A stretch of DNA of 64,000 bases from Streptomyces sp. A2-16 (GTDB lineage: Bacteria > Actinomycetota > Actinomycetes > Streptomycetales > Streptomycetaceae), in the NCBI RefSeq assembly GCF_018128905.1, contig NZ_CP063808.1, positions 1,674,001 to 1,738,000 of the forward strand, read 5' to 3'. Both the position numbers and the translations under genes were made by a program. Below are positions 8,793 through 17,400 of this stretch, in pieces. A model generated the notes under the pieces. It saw only the letters and a program-made list of their open reading frames with translations. It made no database searches and was not told the origin of the DNA. The stretch's first letter is position 1; each line of letters starts with the position of its first letter.

Positions 8793-9770
8793 ATGCAGCC
8801 ACGGAACATGTCCATGAGCGGAGTCGTCGACCTCGCCGCGGTGAAGGCGGCCCAGGAGGCCAAGGCGAAGGCGGAGCAGGCGCGCGCCGAAGCGGCCCGT
8901 CAGGGCGGCGGCCCCGGTGCCGTCTCTCCGGCCGATCTCGTCATCGACGTAGACGAGGCGGGCTTCGAGCGCGATGTCCTGCAGCGGTCCACCGAGGTCC
9001 CGGTCGTCATCGACTTCTGGGCCGAGTGGTGCGAGCCGTGCAAGCAGCTGAGCCCGGTGCTGGAGCAGCTCGTCGTCGAGTACAACGGCCGCCTGCTCCT
9101 CGCCAAGATCGACGTCGACGCCAACCAGATGCTGATGCAGCAGTTCGGGGTGCAGGGCATCCCGGCCGTGTTCGCCGTCGTCGCCGGACAGGCCCTGCCG
9201 CTCTTCCAGGGCGCGGCCGGCAAGGAGCAGATCCAGCAGACCCTGGACCAGCTGGTGCAGGTCGCCGAGCAGCGCTTCGGGCTGACCGGTCTCACGGTCG
9301 ACCCGGACGCCGACCCCGGCGCCGCTCCGCAGCCCGCAGCCGTGCCCGCGGGACCGTACGACGCGCTCCTCGAAGCCGCCGTACACGCCCTCGACGCAGG
9401 GGACTTCGGCGGTGCTGTCCAGGCGTACAAGAACGTGCTGAGCGACGACCCCGGCAACAGCGAGGCCAAACTGGGTCTCGCCCAGGCCGAGTTGCTCCAG
9501 CGGGTGCAGAGCCTGGACCCGCAGCAGACGCGCAAGGACGCGGCCGAGAAGCCGGGTGACGCGCAGGCGCAGATCGCCGCCGCCGACCTGGATCTCGTCG
9601 GCGGACATGTCGAGGACGCGTTCGGGCGGCTCATCGACACCGTGCAGCGCACGGCGGGTGATGAGCGGGACACCGTACGGATTCGGCTACTTGAGCTCTT
9701 CGAGGTGGTCGGCGCCGACGATCCCCGGGTGTCGGCCGCGCGCCGGGCGCTGTCCCGCGCCCTGTTCTGA
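8793..9770 (+). CDS. Thioredoxin-domain protein with TPR-like C-terminus (CnoX/YbbN-like)
   Basis: A 325-residue cytosolic protein. A short charged, Ala/Lys-rich N-terminus is followed by a thioredoxin fold (about residues 45-155) with WCEPC in place of the usual WCGPC. The C-terminal half (about 185-325) is helical with tetratricopeptide-like segments such as ALDAGDFGGAVQAYKNVL. This is the architecture of the chaperone-like thioredoxin YbbN/CnoX. The ATG at 8793 has GGGGAGGA about 8 bases upstream; a longer in-frame start at 8685 would lack that signal. Client proteins and redox activity cannot be judged from the sequence. Confidence 0.85.
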   Translation: MQPRNMSMSGVVDLAAVKAAQEAKAKAEQARAEAARQGGGPGAVSPADLVIDVDEAGFERDVLQRSTEVPVVIDFWAEWCEPCKQLSPVLEQLVVEYNGRLLLAKIDVDANQMLMQQFGVQGIPAVFAVVAGQALPLFQGAAGKEQIQQTLDQLVQVAEQRFGLTGLTVDPDADPGAAPQPAAVPAGPYDALLEAAVHALDAGDFGGAVQAYKNVLSDDPGNSEAKLGLAQAELLQRVQSLDPQQTRKDAAEKPGDAQAQIAAADLDLVGGHVEDAFGRLIDTVQRTAGDERDTVRIRLLELFEVVGADDPRVSAARRALSRALF

Positions 9771-9867
9771 GCCGCGCGCCGAGCGGGGCGCGAGGCCGGT
9801 TCTGACCAGTCGCTAAACATGGCGGCATGTGTTGCCCGAGTGAAAGATCTGCCGAAGAAGGGTCACT

Positions 9868-9905
9868 GCGGCCGCGCTTTGCCAAAACTTGGTAAACGCG
9901 GCCGC
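9868..9905. terminator. Inverted repeat downstream of thioredoxin-TPR gene
   Basis: GCGGCCGCGCTTTGCCAA at 9868-9885 pairs with TTGGTAAACGCGGCCGC at 9889-9905, with one bulge and one mismatch and a loop of three bases. It lies about 100 bp after the thioredoxin-TPR stop. A terminator is likely, but no T-run follows and an operator role is not excluded. Confidence 0.45.
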
Positions 9906-9906
9906 T

Positions 9907-9921
9907 GTTACTTCCAGTAAG
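9907..9921. promoter_or_regulatory. Palindrome TTACT-N3-AGTAA, possible operator 1
   Basis: GTTACT-TCC-AGTAAG forms a near-palindrome. The same half-site GTTACT occurs in a second palindrome 130 bp downstream. Two copies in one intergenic region suggest a binding site for a dimeric repressor acting on the DUF6230 gene. The regulator is not identified. Confidence 0.4.
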
Positions 9922-10035
9922 TCAGGGCCGTTGATCTGTCGGATTCTGTCCATCCATCAACCGCTTTGCCCTCCCCCTGTTTGCCACCCTGCGTCGCCGT
10001 CCGAGACCAGCGGGTCGTTGTTCGGTTATACGGCC

Positions 10036-10051
10036 GTTACTACCGAGTAAC
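10036..10051. promoter_or_regulatory. Palindrome GTTACT-N4-AGTAAC, possible operator 2
   Basis: A perfect 6+6 palindrome with a 4-base spacer. It shares its half-site with 9907-9921, though the spacer differs by one base. A TATACG hexamer at 10027-10032 just upstream could be a -10 element, which would put the palindrome over the transcription start. That reading is inference. Confidence 0.45.
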
Positions 10052-10187
10052 GAAGCCCCTTGTGCGGGCGGCGAGAATGCACCACGATCGGCGACGCTCG
10101 GTCCTTTCCCGTACCCCGACAGCCGGTCGGGCGCCGGGATTCCGTGGGTCCCCACCGAGCAGGGTCGGCGGCAGGTGCGCCGGCTCT

Positions 10188-10227
10188 TGGACAGGGGGGT
10201 CTTCGCCCATCCGGCGAAGCCTGTCCA
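10188..10227 (+). promoter_or_regulatory. Strong hairpin in the leader of the DUF6230 gene
   Basis: TGGACAGG at 10188-10195 pairs with CCTGTCCA at 10220-10227, and CTTCGCC at 10201-10207 pairs with GGCGAAG at 10213-10219, with a 5-base bulge (10196-10200) on one side. This 15-bp structure sits about 210 nt before the start codon. It has no T-run, so attenuation or mRNA stabilisation is as likely as termination. Confidence 0.45.
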
Positions 10228-10433
10228 GCAAGGTTGTGCGTGATGCGTGTCAGGCGCGACCAGTGGTTGTCGCTCGGGGGTGATCGCCGGTGATCGGTGC
10301 GCGGTTCGCGCCTCCGAGTGCGGGCGCTCTCCTTCCCGAGGACGTAGCACTTCTCCCATCCCTGCCCGGCTGAGCCGTCCTTTTCGACAGGGGCAGTCAG
10401 GGTCAGGAGATGTACGTCCGAGAAGGAGGAAAT

Positions 10434-11096
10434 ATGGAGTCCCAGGTGCGTGGCGGGACCAGATGGAAGCGCTTCGCTGTGGTCATGGTGCCCAGCGTCG
10501 CCGCGGCCGCATGTGTGGGTGTCGGGCTGGCGCAGGGTGCGCTCGCCGCGTCGTTCAGCGTGTCCGGCCAGGAGTTCAAGGTGAAGGCCGGCCACCTCGA
10601 GGGCCAGGGCTTCGCCCAGTACGGCGGCATCGACACCGGTTACACGTCGACCGACGGCAAGAACAAGGGTGCGGTGCACCCGGTCGCGATCTCGTCGTTC
10701 CGTACGGCGCAGATCACGAACATGTGCCAGTCGGTCAAGACCGAGATCCCGCTCATAGGCAAGACGATCTACCTTCGTCTTGACGCGGGTCCGGACGCGA
10801 ACCACAAGGTCGAGGCCGAGAACCTCTACATCGACGTCGCCCAGCTCGACGCCGACGCGACGTTCAAGAACATCGACATCGGTGTTGCGGCCCAGGACAC
10901 GGCCAAGAGCAAGGGCGGCAAGGGCCCGGAGATCAAGGCCGGCGACAACGTCCTGCCCGGTGGCTTCGGTCAGCAGGCCGAGTCCGCGGACCTGACGAAC
11001 GTCGAGCAGACGGCGTGGGCGACCACGGCGGGCACCTTCAAGCTCAGCGGCCTGAAGATGCGTCTCGGCACCAGCTCCACCATGGAGTGCTTCTGA
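10434..11096 (+). CDS. DUF6230 family exported protein (often mislabelled cholesterol esterase)
   Basis: A 220-residue protein with a long hydrophobic N-terminal segment (about residues 14-40) that reads as a signal peptide or signal anchor, followed by a soluble beta-rich domain. Only two cysteines occur outside the signal (NMCQSV and the C-terminal MECF), so they may form a disulfide. The ATG at 10434 has a perfect AAGGAGGA 3-4 bases upstream, indicating strong translation. It matches my memory of DUF6230 proteins, which lie ahead of DUF6114 membrane proteins in Streptomyces. No esterase motif such as GxSxG is visible, so an enzyme label would be unsupported. Confidence 0.75.
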   Translation: MESQVRGGTRWKRFAVVMVPSVAAAACVGVGLAQGALAASFSVSGQEFKVKAGHLEGQGFAQYGGIDTGYTSTDGKNKGAVHPVAISSFRTAQITNMCQSVKTEIPLIGKTIYLRLDAGPDANHKVEAENLYIDVAQLDADATFKNIDIGVAAQDTAKSKGGKGPEIKAGDNVLPGGFGQQAESADLTNVEQTAWATTAGTFKLSGLKMRLGTSSTMECF

Positions 11097-11138
11097 GGCT
11101 GAGGCCACAGGGGTGACTCGGCCCAGCTGAGTGACCCC

Positions 11139-11168
11139 GGGGCGGGGAGGCAGGCGCTTCTCCGCCCC
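11139..11168 (+). terminator. Stem-loop between DUF6230 and DUF6114 genes
   Basis: GGGGCGGGGA (11139-11148) pairs with TCTCCGCCCC (11159-11168) with one mismatch around a 10-base loop. It lies 43 bp after the DUF6230 stop and about 110 bp before the next start. It could end most transcripts after the DUF6230 gene and lower expression of the two genes behind it. Confidence 0.45.
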
Positions 11169-11276
11169 GCATGCCGGCCCGGCGCCCGCCGGACCGCATG
11201 CGAACAGACAGACTTTCCGGTTCTCCACGCCCACGGCCGAGCCGGTACGTACTTCCGGACCCAGGGAGCTTTTTCC

Positions 11277-11882
11277 ATGAGTGCCGAGACTCCGGTCCAG
11301 AGCGCCGGGACCTTCACCCGGTTGCGCCTGCGATTCCGTGCCTGGCGAGGCCGCCGCCCGTTCTGGGCGGGTCTGTTCACGCTGCTCGGCGGTCTGCCGA
11401 TCGCCTACTTCCCGTACGCCACGCTCAAGTTGGGCACCATGTCCATCGCCATGGCGACCACCGCGGGAGCGGGCTCCCTCATCATCGGCGTACTGCTGTT
11501 CACGCTGGGCCTGACCATGTGGTTCCAGCAGGCCACACGGATCTTCGCCGGTGTCGCCGCGATCGTCCTAGCCCTGGTGTCCCTGGTGGTCTCCAACATC
11601 GGCGGCTTCATCCTGGGCTTCCTGTTCGCCCTGATCGGCGGCGCGCTCGCGGTCTCCTGGGCGCCGGGAGCGCCGCCCCGGCCGCAGCCGGTGGACGAGA
11701 ACGGGACTCAGGGCGGTGCGCCCCACGGCGCCGACCCCGACACCGCGATCCTGCGGCCGGTGACGGACGAGCCCGCGCCGTACGAGGCGAAGGAGCCCGG
11801 GCGTGACGGATCGTCGGACCGGACGCCCGAGAGTGCCTGGGCCGGCGGCGAGGACGCGAACGGGGGGTACCGTGTCGGCTGA
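11277..11882 (+). CDS. DUF6114 family integral membrane protein
   Basis: A 201-residue protein. The first 25 residues are basic, four membrane helices follow (about residues 28-46, 56-78, 84-104 and 108-128), and a 70-residue Pro/Glu/Asp-rich hydrophilic tail ends it. The ATG has AGGGAG 8 bases upstream. The gene lies 180 bp after the DUF6230 gene, and its last codons overlap the GTG start of the surface-protein gene, so those two are translationally coupled. Function is unknown; the pairing with DUF6230 suggests a shared role at the cell envelope. Confidence 0.72.
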   Translation: MSAETPVQSAGTFTRLRLRFRAWRGRRPFWAGLFTLLGGLPIAYFPYATLKLGTMSIAMATTAGAGSLIIGVLLFTLGLTMWFQQATRIFAGVAAIVLALVSLVVSNIGGFILGFLFALIGGALAVSWAPGAPPRPQPVDENGTQGGAPHGADPDTAILRPVTDEPAPYEAKEPGRDGSSDRTPESAWAGGEDANGGYRVG

Positions 11883-13203
11883 GAACCTCACTGGCGAGGG
11901 CTCCGCGGCCGCCGCGGAGGTCAGAACCGGGCCTCGACACGCGGCCCCCAAGAAGCCGCTGTTCAACAGGTTCCACATGCCGGCCGGCAAAGCGATAGCC
12001 ATGGCGGCCATGCCGACCGCGGTCCTCATGGGCATCGGGTTCACCCCGACGCTCGCCCTGGCGGACGACGCGCCGACCGCCAAGAGCCTGACGGCGGACG
12101 AGTACAAGGACTGCATCGCGGCACTGGACGGCAGCGCCTCCCCGTCCGCGTCGGCGAGTGCGTCCCCGTCCACCGACGCCACGGCCACGCCGTCCCCGTC
12201 GGCCTCCTCCGGATCGGACTCCGGCTCGGGGTCGGACTCCGGCTCGAACGACTCCTCTTCGTCGGATTCAGGTTCCGACGACAAGGCCACGCCCACGCCG
12301 ACGCCCTCCGCGTCCGCGAGCAAGGAGGAGAGCAGCTCCTCCTCCGGCTCCGGCGGCTCCGACACCGCCACGCCGTCCCCGTCGGCCTCCGCGAGCGACG
12401 ACGGCAACATCCTGAAGGACATCGGCGACGCGATCACCGGGATCTTCACGGGTGGTTCCGGCTCCGACGACTCGGCCGGTGCCGACCCGACGCCGACCCC
12501 CTCGGCCTCGGCGTCCAAGAGCGCGGACGACAGTGCGGGCGACACCGTCAAGGAGACGACCGACAAGGTCACCGACACGGTGAAGGACACCGTCAAGGAC
12601 ACGACCGACACCGCGTCCAAGGCGGCCACGGACACCACCAAGGCCGTCGAGGACACCACCAAGGCGGCGGAGGAGGCGGCGGCCGACGCGACGGCCTCCC
12701 CGAGCCCCTCGGCGAGTTCCTCCACGGACCCGGAGGACTGCCCGGTCGCCACGGACGACGTGGGCGACACCGAGCCCGGGGTGACGGTGGCGGACAACGC
12801 CTGGACCCTGAAGGCAAGTTCGCTGCTCCTCAAGGGCGCCGACTACCAGGGCATCGTCAAGGTCAAGACGGCCAGTGGCAAGACCAAGCAGGTCCTGAAG
12901 TACGTCATCTCCGACGGCACCGACATCGGCGACCTCCACCAGATCGTCACCGAGCGCGGCAAGACGTACCACGTGCAGGCCGGCAAGGGCACGACGTCCA
13001 CGATCCGTGACGGCAAGACGACGATGTACACCGAGAGCATCTCCGGCAACCTGCTGGGGCTGATACCGATCACGTTCAGCCCGGACAACCCGCCGCCGCT
13101 GAACATCCCGCTGATCTACTTCACCAACGTGACGGTCAAGCAGGCCGCGCAGTACGGCGGCACCCTGCACGTTCCCGGGATGCACCAGTACAGCGAGGGC
13201 TGA
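11872..13203 (+). CDS. Ser/Thr/Asp-rich exported surface protein, function unknown
   Basis: A 443-residue protein. Residues 1-38 are basic and hydrophilic; a hydrophobic segment ending LALADD (about residues 39-64) reads as a signal peptide. A long disordered stretch follows (about 80-300), made of Ser-Asp, Pro-Ser-Ala-Ser and Lys-Asp-Thr tracts, including repeats of the type DTVKDTVKDT. The C-terminal 150 residues form a compact domain with KQVLKYVISDGTDIGDLHQI and KTYHVQAGK. The GTG start at 11872 overlaps the end of the DUF6114 gene by 11 bases. I do not recognise the C-terminal domain with confidence. The layout fits a wall-spanning stalk that displays a small domain. Confidence 0.7.
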   Translation: MSAENLTGEGSAAAAEVRTGPRHAAPKKPLFNRFHMPAGKAIAMAAMPTAVLMGIGFTPTLALADDAPTAKSLTADEYKDCIAALDGSASPSASASASPSTDATATPSPSASSGSDSGSGSDSGSNDSSSSDSGSDDKATPTPTPSASASKEESSSSSGSGGSDTATPSPSASASDDGNILKDIGDAITGIFTGGSGSDDSAGADPTPTPSASASKSADDSAGDTVKETTDKVTDTVKDTVKDTTDTASKAATDTTKAVEDTTKAAEEAAADATASPSPSASSSTDPEDCPVATDDVGDTEPGVTVADNAWTLKASSLLLKGADYQGIVKVKTASGKTKQVLKYVISDGTDIGDLHQIVTERGKTYHVQAGKGTTSTIRDGKTTMYTESISGNLLGLIPITFSPDNPPPLNIPLIYFTNVTVKQAAQYGGTLHVPGMHQYSEG

Positions 13204-13241
13204 GTCACCGCCCGCACGAACCCTTCCGGGAGCCGCAGGAA

Positions 13242-13280
13242 GACTGTGCCCCGCCGGACCCGATCCGGCGGGGCACAGTC
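13242..13280 (+). terminator. Rho-independent-type terminator after the surface-protein gene
   Basis: A perfect 16-bp inverted repeat: GACTGTGCCCCGCCGG (13242-13257) and its complement at 13265-13280, with a 7-base loop. It begins 39 bp after the stop codon. Streptomycete terminators commonly lack a strong T-run, as here. Confidence 0.8.
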
Positions 13281-13465
13281 GCGGGCGGGCGCCCCTTCGG
13301 TAAATCCCTTCACACAATCCACATAGGTCCCATAGGGTTGCGATTGCCGTGGACATGACCAGACGCGGCGCGGGGGCGGCACCGGGGAACACCTGACCTG
13401 TGTTCACGGCGTCTTGGTGTGCGCGTGCGGGTCCCCGCCGACCCCACCGACGGGAACCTCTCGCC

Positions 13466-14389
13466 TTGAAACGAATCTCCTTCAGCCGCCCGCTGCGCCG
13501 GGCGGCCGCTCTCGCTCTCGCGGGAGCCGTGACCACCGTGGTCGCGCTCACCGCGGCGCACGACGAGCCGCCCGAGCCGCGTCCCGGGCAGGCGGCCGCC
13601 ACCGACGGCGCCCCTCTCCTCCAGCAGGCCGCAGCCGACGGCACCGGCCTCCTCCCGCTCCTCGCCCGCGGCAAGGACGGCCGCCTCTGGGACTACGAGG
13701 CCAAGGGCACCGGCGGCTGGAAGGCCCGCGCGGACCTCGGCACCGGCTACTCCGTGGCCACCGCGCTCGCACAGGCCAACATCTCCGACAGCGGCCGGGG
13801 CAACGACCTCTACTTCAGGATCGGCGGAACCCTCTACTACACCGCCGAACGCGGCAACGACACCAAGGTGCTGGGCACCGGCTGGGACCAGTACAACCTC
13901 ATCGTCTCCGTCGGCAACATGGCCGGCAGCGCCCAGCCCGACCTGGTCGCCCGCGGCACCGACGGTCAGTTGTGGCTCTACCAGGGCAAGGCCGACGGCA
14001 CCCTCGCCACCCGCATCCGGATGAAGGACTCCACCGGCTGGAACGGCATGAGCGTCATCGCCGGGCGCGGTGACTACACCGGCGACGGCATCGCCGACCT
14101 CGTCACCCGCAACAGCGCCGGCAGCCTGCTCGTCTACCCCGGCACCGGCAAGGCCACGGCCGACGCGGTCCTCGGCACCAGCGTCACCGCCGCCACCACC
14201 GGCTGGAAGGACTACACCGCGGTCGTGTCGACCGGCGACAACAGCGGCGACGGCAAGGCGGACCTGATGGCCGTCGACGCGGCCGGCGCCCTGTGGCTCT
14301 ACAAGGGCACCGGCACCGCGAGCGCCCCCTTCGGCGCCCGCACGCAGATCGGCACCAGCGGCTGGACCCAGTACAACCTGCTGTTCTGA
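13466..14389 (+). CDS. Secreted FG-GAP/VCBS-repeat (beta-propeller-like) protein
   Basis: About 307 residues. The mature part consists of blade-like repeats of the FG-GAP/VCBS kind: GDYTGDGIADLV, GDNSGDGKADLM and the related GNMAGSAQPDLV, each followed by a segment like LWLYKGTG. The Asp-rich loops could bind calcium. The start is uncertain: TTG at 13466 gives a compact signal peptide (KRISFSRPLRRAAALALAG), while GTG at 13400 would add 22 residues of uncharacteristic sequence. The gene ends 35 bp before the polymorphic toxin gene, so the two probably share a transcript. A helper or binding role for the toxin is inference only. Confidence 0.68.
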   Translation: MKRISFSRPLRRAAALALAGAVTTVVALTAAHDEPPEPRPGQAAATDGAPLLQQAAADGTGLLPLLARGKDGRLWDYEAKGTGGWKARADLGTGYSVATALAQANISDSGRGNDLYFRIGGTLYYTAERGNDTKVLGTGWDQYNLIVSVGNMAGSAQPDLVARGTDGQLWLYQGKADGTLATRIRMKDSTGWNGMSVIAGRGDYTGDGIADLVTRNSAGSLLVYPGTGKATADAVLGTSVTAATTGWKDYTAVVSTGDNSGDGKADLMAVDAAGALWLYKGTGTASAPFGARTQIGTSGWTQYNLLF

Positions 14390-14424
14390 GCCCCCTTCCC
14401 GCCGTACTCACAGACAGGTTTCCC

Positions 14425-17400
14425 ATGCGTACGAACGCACGCAGACGGGGGCTCCTCCCGAGATCCCGTTTCCTGCCCCTGACCGCGATGGCCGTCGCCG
14501 GCGCGATCGCGGTGACGGGCGGTCAACTTCCCGACCTCACCGGGCAGTCCGAGCGGACGGCGAGCACCGTCGACCCCGTGCCCACCGCCTTCGACGCGAA
14601 GGCCGCCGAACGCGTCCGCCAGGAGCAGTGCCTCCTCAGCGGGGTCCTGCGCAAGGGCGGCTCCGCGATGAAGGAGACCGCACGCGCCGGCCTCGTCGGC
14701 ACCGAGGACCAACTGCACACGGCCGCCGACCCGTCGTACTGGAACGACACCGCGCTCAGCAAGGCGTACGACAGGGACAAGGCCACCGCCGACGCCAAGA
14801 GCGAGGAACTGTCCGGCCGTCCCAAGGCGTGGGAGACCTCCCTCGCCGTCCAGACCCCGCCGCCGCCCTACACCTACACCGGGTTCCAGTGGGTGGAGGC
14901 CAAGGACGACCCCTTCGACAAGATCGGTCTGACGTCCTGGGTCGCCGCCCAGTTCTGGAAGGACGAGGGCGACTTCTACACCAATCCGCACCCCCTGGCC
15001 AGCAAGGAGTCGGTCGACGCGGCCACGGCCGTCTACAACTCCCGCTACGGCAACGACCCCGACGCGGACTACAAGGACGAACAGGCGTGGGAGTCGCTGC
15101 AGTTCATGCACGGCATGTACGCCGACGACGCCCGGCTCTTCCTCCAGTACGGCGGTTTCCCGACCACCGTTCCCGACCCGGACTCGATGGAGTTCCGGAT
15201 CGACGTGGAGAACCTCAAGGCCCGCTTCGCGTCCTGCGCGTACACCGACCCCGAGGACCCGCACGAGGTGCTCGGCGCCGAGATCGCCACGGCCCACACC
15301 GAGTGGGAGGCGGAACTCGACGGGCAGAAGACCCAGCGGGATGCCATCATCCGGGCCGAGAAGCAGGCCAACGCCGACCTGTCGACGGCCTCGCAGGCAC
15401 TCGGCGAGGCGCTCGCCCAGTCGCTGATCGCGAACCGGCTCACGGACTGGCAGGCCTACTGGACCGGCCAGAAGGAGGCCGACCACCCGAACGACTACCC
15501 GACCACGGCCGAGTTCACCAAGGTCAAGAAGTGGATCACGGACGCCCAGGGCCGGGCCGGCGGACGCCTCTACGTCGCCTCCCGCGCCGCGCTGTCCGCG
15601 AAGACCCAGGCCGACGCGGTGACCCAGGCGCAGACGCAGGCGTACGGCATCGCCGACGCGGCCGGTCTGCCGCGCGGCCGGGGCCTGCTGTACGGCCAGC
15701 AGGCCGCGCAGGTCGCCAAGGCGTCCGCGGCGGCGACCCAGGCCGCGGCGAAGGCCGTGGAGACCGCGTTCAACGCGACCCGCGCCTCCGCCGCCGACAG
15801 CAAGACGCTCGACTCGCTCGCCAACACCCAGGCGCACGCCGCCAAGGCGGAGTTCCGGCGCATCGCCGCCCAGGAGGCCGAGGCGCAGGCCAAGGCCGCC
15901 GCCGAGGGCGCCGCCGCCCAGGCCGAGGAGGCCGCCAAGCACGCCTCCGAGGCCAAGGCGGCCGAGAACAAGGCGAAGGCAGCCGAGCAGACCGCGAAGA
16001 ACGCAGCCGCCGACGCCAAGGCCAAGCGGCAGAAGGCCGAGGCCGAGCGGGACTACGCCAAGTCGCAGGCGGACCTCGCCGCGGCCGAGCGGAACAAGGC
16101 GCACGAGGCCGAGGGCCGCGCCCAGTCCCAGCGGCAGGTCGCCGCCGACAGGCTGTCCGACGCGCAGGCAGCGGGTGCCACGGCGTCCGGCAAGAGGGAC
16201 GCCGCGGTCGCCGCCGAGAGCCGGGCGCGCAACGCCCGCAACGGCGCGCTCGCCGCCGAGGACCGCCGCGACACCCTGGTCGCCAAGGCCGAGGCCGCGG
16301 AGGCGCTGCTGGCCGCCGTGGACGGCACCGCCGACGCCATCGAGGCACGGCAGGCCGCCACCAAGGCCCGCTCGGCCGCCGACGACGCCACTGCGGCGGC
16401 CACCGAGGCCCGCCAGGCGGCGAACGAGGCCACCGCGGCGGCCACCAACGCCCGTGAGGCCGCCACCAGGGCCCAGGGGGCGGCCAAGCGCGCCCAGGCC
16501 GCCGCGGACGGCGCCCAGCGCGATGTCGCCATCACCGGGGCCGCGGTGAAGAAGGCCCACGCGGCCGCCGCGGACGCGATCGCCGCGTCCCAGGCCGCCA
16601 AGTGGAACGCGATCGCCGCCAAGGCCGAGGCCGAGACCGCGCAGAAGGCCGCGGCCAAGGCACGCGGTGACGCCGTGGTGGCCCGCTCCGAGGCCGTCCT
16701 CGCCAACGCGGACGCCGTGCGCACCGCCGGGTACGCCTACGCCACCGGACAGGCCGCGGCAGCGGCCCGGGACTCGGCGGCGCAGGTCGTCAAACCGGCC
16801 AACGACGCCATCGAGCTGGGCTCCCCCTACGCGGAGACCGACTCCTCGGCGGGCCTCGCGGTGCTGACCGGACAGGCCGCGAAGACCGCCGCACAGCAGC
16901 AGGTCGCCGTCGCCAACGCCAAGGCGGCGCAGGCCAAGAAGGCGGCCGCCGAGGCCAAGGCGCTCGCGGCCCGGGCGAACGCCGACGCGAAGGCCGCGGC
17001 CGAGGCGGCGGCGAACGCGGCGGAGTGGGCCGCACAGGCGAGCACCTCGGCCGCGGCGGCGCAGGCATCCTCGGATGCGGCGGCAGCCTCCGCGAAGGCG
17101 GCTCAGCGGTCCGAGGCCAACACCGTCGCGTACGACAAGCAGGCGGTGGCCGATGCCGCCGCCGCACAGACCGCGGCCACCGCGGCCGACGGCTACGCCA
17201 CCGACGCGGACGCCTCCGCCGACGCGGCCGAGCGGGACGCGGCCAGCGCCCGCAGCGCGGCCGACGCGGCCGAGTCCGACGCCTCCACCGCGCGGTCCGT
17301 CGCCGACAAGGCGGAACGGGACGCGACCGAGGCCGAGGCCGCCGCGGCCAACGCCCGCAACCTCGCCGTGGAGGCCGCCGAGGCCGCCATCCGCACCCAG

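Larger units (their letters stand above)
9771..10433. other. Long intergenic region with several structured elements
   Basis: This 663-bp stretch has no convincing gene. It is less GC-rich than its surroundings and holds an inverted repeat (9868-9905), two related palindromes with the half-site GTTACT (9907-9921 and 10036-10051) and a strong hairpin (10188-10227). If transcription of the DUF6230 gene starts near the second palindrome, the messenger would have a leader of almost 400 nucleotides. No known riboswitch class was recognised. Confidence 0.6.

Noticed and set aside
9771..10433. Known riboswitch (cobalamin or c-di-AMP type) in the long intergenic region
   Set aside because: No conserved core of either class was visible by eye, and the downstream gene is not a usual target.
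10434..11096. Cholesterol esterase annotation
   Set aside because: No nucleophile elbow or catalytic triad is visible. The label appears to be inherited from old database entries.
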